DNA of 64,000 nt, taken from Rubrivirga litoralis (lineage in GTDB: Bacteria; Bacteroidota; Rhodothermia; Rhodothermales; Rubricoccaceae). The notes beneath the pieces are model-generated. The model was given only the letters and a program-made list of their open reading frames with translations, searched no databases and had not been told where the DNA came from. A program made the translations under genes and the position numbers. Location: assembly GCF_031846415.1 (NCBI RefSeq), contig NZ_JAVRHT010000001.1, positions 124,001 through 188,000 on the forward strand, read 5' to 3'. Numbering within the stretch: position 1 is the stretch's first letter; each line of letters starts with the position of its first letter. Positions 62,932 through 64,000 of this stretch are shown here, piece after piece.

Positions 62932-63309
62932 AGGGGTGAGCTTCATCGTTGGAGTGGCTCCTCTTTCATGAACGGGGCTCGGCCTGTTCCGCGGGGCGGG
63001 GCGGCTCCTCGTGAGCGCCTCGCACCAGTCTGCGTAGAGGTCCCGCCACGCCGAGTTGCTCTCCTCGATGAGCCGGAGCTTCCACGCCCGCCGCCACTTC
63101 TTGATCTGCTTCTCGCGCCGGATCGCGTCCTGCACGTCGGCGTGTGCTTCGACGTAGACGAGCCGGTGGACGGCGTAGTCGGCGGTGAACCCCGCGACCG
63201 CCCCGCCCCGATGCTCGGCGACGCGGCGGACGAGGTCGCTCGTGACGCCGACGTAGAGCGTCCCGTTGCGGCGGCTGGCGAGGAGGTAGACGTAGCCGGG
63301 GCGTGGCAC
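62905..63309 (-). CDS. GIY-YIG nuclease-superfamily protein whose C-terminus lies in a palindromic repeat
   Basis: 134 residues from the GTG 63309. The GIY-YIG core is here YVYLLASRRNGTLYVGVT (6-23), followed by DLVRRVAEHRGG with the conserved Arg and a later RREKQIKKWRRAWKLRLIE (64-82), the UPF0213-type pattern with a likely catalytic Glu. The final seven codons (GFPPARE) and the TGA are supplied by the palindromic repeat, so the repeat has fused to the gene's 3' end. The tail ~98-130 is non-conserved. Such single-domain GIY-YIG proteins are of unknown role, some linked to mobile repeats. Confidence 0.8.
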   Translation of the reverse strand: MPRPGYVYLLASRRNGTLYVGVTSDLVRRVAEHRGGAVAGFTADYAVHRLVYVEAHADVQDAIRREKQIKKWRRAWKLRLIEESNSAWRDLYADWCEALTRSRPAPRNRPSPVHERGATPTMKLTPPGFPPARE

Positions 63310-63632
63310 GGGCGGGGTGGGGAGGTGCCGTGGGCGGGGTGCGGCTCGATCTCCGAATCCCCGCCTGCGTGGCAAGACCGTTGCATTGTAACGCGCCCCC
63401 CGAGCCCGTCGTTCTGGGCGGCGCGAGGGGGCTCGACACCGGGGGCGGTGCTCGTCCGAAGCCGTCCTGCGGGTGACCCGCGCCCCGCCCTCGCCCCTGG
63501 ATTCCCGCCTGCGCGGGAATGACGGAGTGGATGGGACGTTGCCACAGGAGAACCTAACAGCCTTGCGGCCTGCGCGGGGATGACTTGGAGGAACGGGAGG
63601 GTACCACCCCACCCGCCGCCACGCGGCCGCCG
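63310..63632. other. Repeat-rich intergenic region, no gene
   Basis: Contains the right inverted palindrome (63496-63525) and degenerate relatives at about 63354-63375 (GAATCCCCGCCTGCGTGG) and 63562-63588 (GGCCTGCGCGGGGATGAC). GC-rich stems such as CGAGCCC/GGGCTCG also occur. Confidence 0.6.
63496..63525. repeat. Palindromic repeat, right inverted copy (30 bp)
   Basis: Identical to 62902-62931 in the opposite orientation, 187 nt upstream of the GIY-YIG start. Confidence 0.85.
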
Positions 63633-64000
63633 TCACCGCCGCCCCGCCCCGCCCACCGCGGGCGGGGTGGCAAACACGAGCGGCGCGTCGTCGGTGCGGA
63701 CCGCCACCACGAGCGGGCCGCCCGGCGTCTCGACGCGGACGAGCCCGCGCGTCTGGCCCGGCACGCGGAACCCGCTGCCGGGCACGGCCGCGAACCCGCC
63801 CCGCCCGTCGCCGCGCAGGAGCACGCCGGCCGACGCCGCCTGACGGCCGAGGTCGGGTTTGAGCCCGTCGCGGTTGCCGGCGAGCAGGAGGTCGAGGCGG
63901 CCGTCGCCGTCGACGTCGCCTGCGAGGACGGCGGCCATGGGCGCGAGCTGCGCCTCGAACGGGAGCGGGCGGACGGCCCACGCCCCGCCCCCGCGGTTCT
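63633..64000 (-). CDS. CRTAC1 family protein, 5' part beyond the right edge
   Basis: Only the last ~121 codons are present; the frame is open to base 64000. FEAQLAPMAAVLAGDVDGDGRLDLLLAGNRDG is split here as FEAQLAP and GDVDGDGRLDLLLAGN; both are signatures of the last propeller of CRTAC1 proteins. Tail VFATPPAVGGAGRR. Paralogue of the 59401-62823 gene, from which it is separated only by the GIY-YIG unit. Confidence 0.8.
   Translation of the reverse strand, partial: NRGGGAWAVRPLPFEAQLAPMAAVLAGDVDGDGRLDLLLAGNRDGLKPDLGRQAASAGVLLRGDGRGGFAAVPGSGFRVPGQTRGLVRVETPGGPLVVAVRTDDAPLVFATPPAVGGAGRR

Larger units (their letters stand above)
62902..63525. mobile_element. Putative GIY-YIG unit bracketed by inverted palindromes
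   Basis: 624 bp between and including the identical inverted 30-bp palindromes, containing only the GIY-YIG gene and a GC-rich tail. No transposase or target-site duplication is obvious. Call is tentative. Confidence 0.45.

Noticed and set aside
62902..63525. Insertion sequence
   Set aside because: No transposase and no obvious target duplication; kept only as a tentative GIY-YIG unit.
1..64000. tRNA or rRNA genes
   Set aside because: No cloverleaf with GTTC-type T-loop or rRNA signature was recognised on either strand, though a dedicated scan was not possible.

Overview
The window is a very GC-rich bacterial chromosome segment. Type IX secretion (T9SS) C-terminal sorting domains occur on three large secreted proteins. 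There are also several TonB-dependent receptors, CRTAC1/FG-GAP lipoproteins, DUF1080 sugar enzymes and a -10 element close to the Bacteroidota form (TAnnTTTG). Together these point to the Bacteroidota/Rhodothermota side, most like marine Rhodothermia (Rubricoccaceae-type). This placement is inferred from gene content; no 16S or other marker search was possible.

Layout. 1-8.1 kb (minus): a tightly coupled surface operon of a CsgG/FlgO-like TPR lipoprotein, a 1909-residue protein with 13 tandem-95/cadherin-like repeats and a T9SS tail, and a beta-barrel cut by the left edge. 8.4-12.9 kb: a lower-GC membrane protein with a possible lysozyme-like domain, YebC, an M48 peptidase, an aldo/keto reductase and a DinB protein. 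13.1-16.8 kb: a cobalamin riboswitch with a terminator abutting the start codon of btuB, followed by a beta-propeller lipoprotein (BtuG-like candidate) and a Bfd-like 2Fe-2S protein. 17.0-17.8 kb: a PIG-L/LmbE deacetylase. 17.9-27.0 kb: DUF4331 protein, TPR protein, His-rich membrane protein and TonB receptor on minus (probable metal handling), with a STAND ATPase/HTH regulator diverging from it.

27.2-31.8 kb: fabF and acpP diverge from metK and ahcY (fatty acid synthesis and the methyl cycle). 31.9-32.6 kb: a UPF0175/DUF3368-PIN toxin-antitoxin pair. 33.0-37.1 kb: TonB receptor, PnuC and a NadR-type kinase (nicotinamide riboside salvage). 37.1-39.9 kb: a T9SS beta-helix protein. 40.2-44.8 kb: cation/proton antiporter, alpha/beta hydrolase, GNAT-nitrilase fusion and a CMP/dCMP-type deaminase. 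44.9-57.3 kb: twelve co-directional minus genes that look like a 3-keto-glycoside catabolic cluster (DUF1080 hydrolase, MFS permease, gluconate-dehydrogenase-subunit-3-like protein, GMC oxidoreductase, two Gfo/Idh/MocA enzymes, three TIM-barrel isomerases, ThuA, HiPIP, glyoxalase). 57.3-64 kb: a small lipoprotein, a vanadium-haloperoxidase-like lipoprotein and two CRTAC1 proteins (the second cut by the right edge). The two CRTAC1 genes are separated by a ~0.6 kb GIY-YIG unit bracketed by identical inverted palindromes.

Overlying structure. The 11-mer GGGCGGGGCGG and its complement occur in nearly every intergenic region and inside many genes. Paired copies form GC hairpins between convergent genes. 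Several intergenic spaces also hold dispersed inverted repeats whose arms are built of short direct repeats (GGTAC-type, GTGACG-type, GGTCAGT-type). A promoter element close to TAnCTTnG recurs upstream of about eight genes, sometimes so near the start codon that the mRNA should be leaderless.
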